Shown: positions 60,771-64,000 of the stretch, in pieces
Layout: the number at the start of each line of letters is the position of its first letter
Position numbering within the stretch: position 1 is the stretch's first letter
Origin: Blastomyces gilchristii SLH14081
Lineage: Eukaryota > Ascomycota > Eurotiomycetes > Onygenales > Ajellomycetaceae
NCBI RefSeq assembly: GCF_000003855.2
Contig: NW_003101679.1
Location: forward strand, 2,393,379 to 2,457,378
Direction of reading: 5' to 3'
Length of the DNA stretch: 64,000 nt
Notes under the pieces: generated by a model
Seen by the model: only the letters and a program-made list of their open reading frames with translations
The model's database searches: none
Told to the model about the DNA's origin: nothing
Program-made: the position numbers and the translations under genes

Positions 60771-60899
60771 TAACTGCCTCTGCCTTCACTTCTTTTCAAC
60801 ACTCACTGAAAATACTCATGTCATTCTTCTTCAAATATTCTGCAGTTCTGTGAATTATCAAGGCATGTAAGTGCTGTCACAGATTGAAGAGAGAGAAGA

Positions 60900-61680
60900 A
60901 GAAAGTATTTAAGTAAGAAGAGATAGATTATAAAATATGTTATAATATCTTGAAGAGACTCTGTAAGAGAGTAGAATGATAATAATTTTAAGTAATACTT
61001 CTGATGAATTTAGACTGAACTAAGTATAGAAATAATACAGATAATACTGTATATGAGAGAATGAAAAAGAAGACAGTGAAAAGTCTTATATAGTAGCAGT
61101 GAGATCAGAAAAAGTTCTGAAAATAATTTGAGATTAAGATAAAAAGAGAGAGAGAAGAAGAGTGTTACTGTAAATAAGTAACAGTATAAGAAGATTAAGA
61201 GAGTGTTAAAGTAGAAGATAAAGAAGTTAAAACTGATAAGTTTTTTATTTATTAAGAGATAATAATTTTTAATAATACTTCTATTCTCTAATTGATTAGC
61301 AGAAGCTGATAGAGAAGAAGAGAATTGAGATCTTATTCAGGTCTTGAATATGCTTCATGATTCAGAATATTAAGAAGATAGTTCTACTCTCTGAGTATAT
61401 TAATCTACTTACTGCTGAGGTGAAACCTGAGACAGCAGATCAGAAAATGCAGGATTTTGAGGCACAGATGAACCTGACTGAGAGAGAGTAGTAAGAACCC
61501 TTCTCTGAGAAGACAGCAGAGAGAGATTTTAAGATGATTATCATCTCAGATAAGAAGAAGAAGAAGAAGAATAAGAATAAGAAGTGAATTATAAAGAATG
61601 ATAAGAAGAATAAGAAAGAGAAGAAAGATAATAAGTAGAAAAAGTTTTTTTCTTTTTATATTAGTTAGTTATAAGTTTAT
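60900..61680 (+). pseudogene. Lys/Glu-rich protein relic, unassigned
   Basis: Around 61370-61590 a plus-strand frame reads KKIVLLSEYINLLTAEVKPETADQ, then KMQDFEAQMNLTERE, two stops, EPFSEKTAERDFKMII and a Lys/Asn-rich end of about 15 residues to a TGA. Upstream is purine-rich with many stops. This looks like the C-terminal end of a mutated protein, possibly from a transposon. I do not recognise the family. Confidence 0.35.
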
Positions 61681-62272
61681 AATTATTAATAATTGAAATT
61701 AATTTTAAGTTTTCAAAAATTATTGTACAAGTTGTAATCAATGTCAGAAATAATATATAAATATATATATTTAACTATCATGATTCATAAATCACTATAA
61801 TATATAAGTATCAATATTTTTTCAACATTAATATTTATAATATTAATATATTTTTAATGATATTATCTGATAATATAATTTGATAACACTCTCTTTCACA
61901 ATATTAATATATTTTAAGAAATATGATAGAGATTAATCAAGATTCTGTATTTACTTTTATATATTAATAATATTCAATCTGAGTTAGTACTAAAATTATA
62001 ACTAAGCTAAGAAAGAAGATTATTTTCTCTTATATTAATTCTTCTTATACATATCAGTGATTAATTATTAAATATAAATTATTATCTTTCTTAAATTATT
62101 ATTATATCTTCTGAATTCACTTCTTTCACTTCTTTCACTTCTATTGAAGATTTATAGAGTCTTTAACAAATTACTGTGAATCACAAAGTCTATATATTTA
62201 CAATTCAACACAGAATGCTCTCTTTATATTATGATGATAATCACTTTATTCTTCATATCTGATTTCAGGTCA
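61681..62272. other. AT-rich stretch, nothing recognised
   Basis: Very low GC; alternating AT runs near 61750-61900 and three 'cttctttca'-like repeats near 62116-62140. No gene evidence. Confidence 0.5.
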
Positions 62273-62832
62273 NNNNNNNNNNNNNNNNNNNNNNNNNNNN
62301 NNNNNNNNNNNNNNNNNNNNNNNNNNNNNNNNNNNNNNNNNNNNNNNNNNNNNNNNNNNNNNNNNNNNNNNNNNNNNNNNNNNNNNNNNNNNNNNNNNNN
62401 NNNNNNNNNNNNNNNNNNNNNNNNNNNNNNNNNNNNNNNNNNNNNNNNNNNNNNNNNNNNNNNNNNNNNNNNNNNNNNNNNNNNNNNNNNNNNNNNNNNN
62501 NNNNNNNNNNNNNNNNNNNNNNNNNNNNNNNNNNNNNNNNNNNNNNNNNNNNNNNNNNNNNNNNNNNNNNNNNNNNNNNNNNNNNNNNNNNNNNNNNNNN
62601 NNNNNNNNNNNNNNNNNNNNNNNNNNNNNNNNNNNNNNNNNNNNNNNNNNNNNNNNNNNNNNNNNNNNNNNNNNNNNNNNNNNNNNNNNNNNNNNNNNNN
62701 NNNNNNNNNNNNNNNNNNNNNNNNNNNNNNNNNNNNNNNNNNNNNNNNNNNNNNNNNNNNNNNNNNNNNNNNNNNNNNNNNNNNNNNNNNNNNNNNNNNN
62801 NNNNNNNNNNNNNNNNNNNNNNNNNNNNNNNN
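62273..62832. other. Assembly gap (560 N)
   Basis: Unknown bases; content and true length cannot be judged. ORFs spanning it are meaningless. Confidence 1.
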
Positions 62833-63300
62833 CTGAACCTTATTAGAGAGATATAATGAATTTGAATCATATTAGTAGTCATCTGAGAATTATATACAGG
62901 AGATTTATACTGTGATTATACATAACTATTGAGATATTAGTCTCAGTCTTCTTACAATTACAACTGATAATACTGTGAATAACTACACTATAATGAAGAG
63001 TTTGAAGCAAAAATTGACTTTGCATTTCTGAAATGATAAATAAGGTCATATTCTCTGTATTACTTATGTGATTTAACTTGTGATGTAAATACTGATAAAG
63101 AATCTTAATATTGAGATAAAGAATAATGAGATGACTGATTCTTGAGATAAGAATGAGATGAAAGTAGTTACTCAAGTAACTTTTGTATTCACTTTGTAAA
63201 AGATAATATTTTTTGATAATACTTTTTAGTATTGCTTTATGATACTACTTTTTAATAATACTACTGTTAATTTTGAATAGATTGACTAATAATTTAAATA
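62833..63300. other. AT-rich stretch, nothing recognised
   Basis: A 98-codon minus-strand ORF (62879-63175) has no recognisable domain and a composition typical of chance openings in this AT-rich sequence. The words 'gataatactttttagta' and similar recur near 63200-63260. Confidence 0.4.
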
Positions 63301-63389
63301 TCATAGATTCAAAACATTATTAATGTGATTTGTATCTTCTCTAAATAATAATAATGATTTCATGATATTTAATAAACAATCAAATCAGT

Positions 63390-64000
63390 CACATCACTGA
63401 ATATAATACAGAATATTAGAATATGATGAAGTTCAACATATAAGATAACTGTTCAGACTCTGTGATTGTGTCAGATAATTAATCATTGAGTGCAATACTT
63501 TAATTAGAAAAAGATTCAGATATTGACACTTTCTGATATAAAGTAAACTCAGTTGAAATATGTGATTGATTTACTGTTTCAGTTTTATAAGACAATGAAG
63601 ACAGTCTCAATCACTTATACATCAATACTGCAGTCAGTCTAATAAGTGTATAATAGTTTATTTACTTATCTTGAGAAGCAGTTGAATCACTTAAAAAGAA
63701 ATTCAGTCTGAAATGATGTTATAGTGCAGGCTATTATTACTGTAAGAAATAAACTGATATATTACTACAGTAAAACTGAACAATCTTTTACAGAGTACTA
63801 TGCTGTAGCAGCTCTACTAGATCTCTCTCATTGAGTTAATATCTACACTTCTCAAGATTGAACAGAGAAGAAATGAGACTTGTATATTAAATTAATCTGA
63901 GACTACTACAATGTCAACTATGAGAGATTTAAATCAGCAGATATTAAAGATATGAAGACAGTGAAATACAATTCTCTAATAAGTAATGATCTTTGATAAT
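63390..64000 (+). pseudogene. hAT-like transposase relic, cut by window edge
   Basis: Across several stops the plus strand reads FQFYKTMKTVSI near 63575-63610, then YLEKQLNHLKRNS near 63665-63710, then NDVIVQAIITVRNKLIYYYS, KTEQSFTEYYAVAALLDLSH near 63770-63830 and YTSQD, LYIKLI, DYYNVNYERFKSADIK. This resembles the C-terminal half of hAT transposases: a helical region, a YYxKT segment, a 'ALLDPS'-type motif, and a W that became a stop. It continues right of the window. Confidence 0.55.

Noticed and set aside
62231..62882. ORFs of 201 and 205 codons.
   Set aside because: They consist almost wholly of unknown bases in the assembly gap.
1..64000. CRISPR arrays, bacterial operons, riboswitches and rRNA genes.
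   Set aside because: None seen; the sequence is fungal nuclear DNA and the repeats have no regular spacer structure.

Overview
The window reads as an AT-rich, repeat-dominated stretch of a filamentous ascomycete (Pezizomycotina-type) genome. Evidence is a fungal-style gene with a GTGAGT...CAG intron, LINEs with gag-like ORF1 plus APE endonuclease/RT/RNase H, Ty1/copia and chromodomain Ty3/gypsy LTR elements, a Helitron, hAT-like and KDZ-like transposase relics, and pervasive C-to-T/G-to-A hypermutation of repeats (RIP-like). The species cannot be fixed from this sequence.

Only one convincing host gene is visible: an ING-family PHD-finger chromatin reader on the minus strand, join(7212..7364,7588..9783), in a GC-balanced island of about 6.7-10.1 kb. 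Everything else is mobile DNA, its relics, or AT-rich sequence with no recognisable content.

Layout: 1-5445, a LINE (copy C) on the minus strand running off the left edge; 5446-6720, AT-rich and empty; 6720-10117, the host island. From 10118 to 41248 lies one nested insertion of about 31 kb, bounded by a perfect 5-bp target duplication (GAGGG at 10113-10117 and 41249-41253). Its layers can be read from the duplications. Copia-1 (minus strand) landed 335 bp upstream of the ING start codon. Its 3' LTR was split by a KDZ-like element (about 10181-17861), its pol by gypsy-1 (19929-25713, TSD AATTC), and its 5' LTR by copia-2 (28731-41203, TSD GATTG/GGTTG). Copia-2 was split by gypsy-2 (29409-36694, TSD CTAAA/CTAAG), and gypsy-2 by LINE copy A (30153-32726, 16-bp TSD). 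Host sequence resumes at 41249. Then follow a short non-autonomous element (41447-41952), AT-rich sequence, a LINE with a duplicated 5' end (43224-52849), a Helitron Rep/helicase relic (52850-56450) carrying a SINE (55155-55529), and copia-3 fragments split by a 1.07-kb SINE whose 3' third is LINE-derived (56935-58006). The rest holds more short elements, simple repeats, an assembly gap (62273-62832) and a hAT-like relic at the right edge.

The most notable points are (i) the fully resolvable nested insertion, (ii) two tRNA-derived SINEs with long target duplications, one sharing the resident LINE's 3' end, (iii) a hypermutation spectrum weighted to CpC rather than only CpA, and (iv) abrupt unmutated islands inside mutated elements. 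Coordinates inside degenerate elements are approximate; TSD and LTR coordinates were read directly from the sequence.
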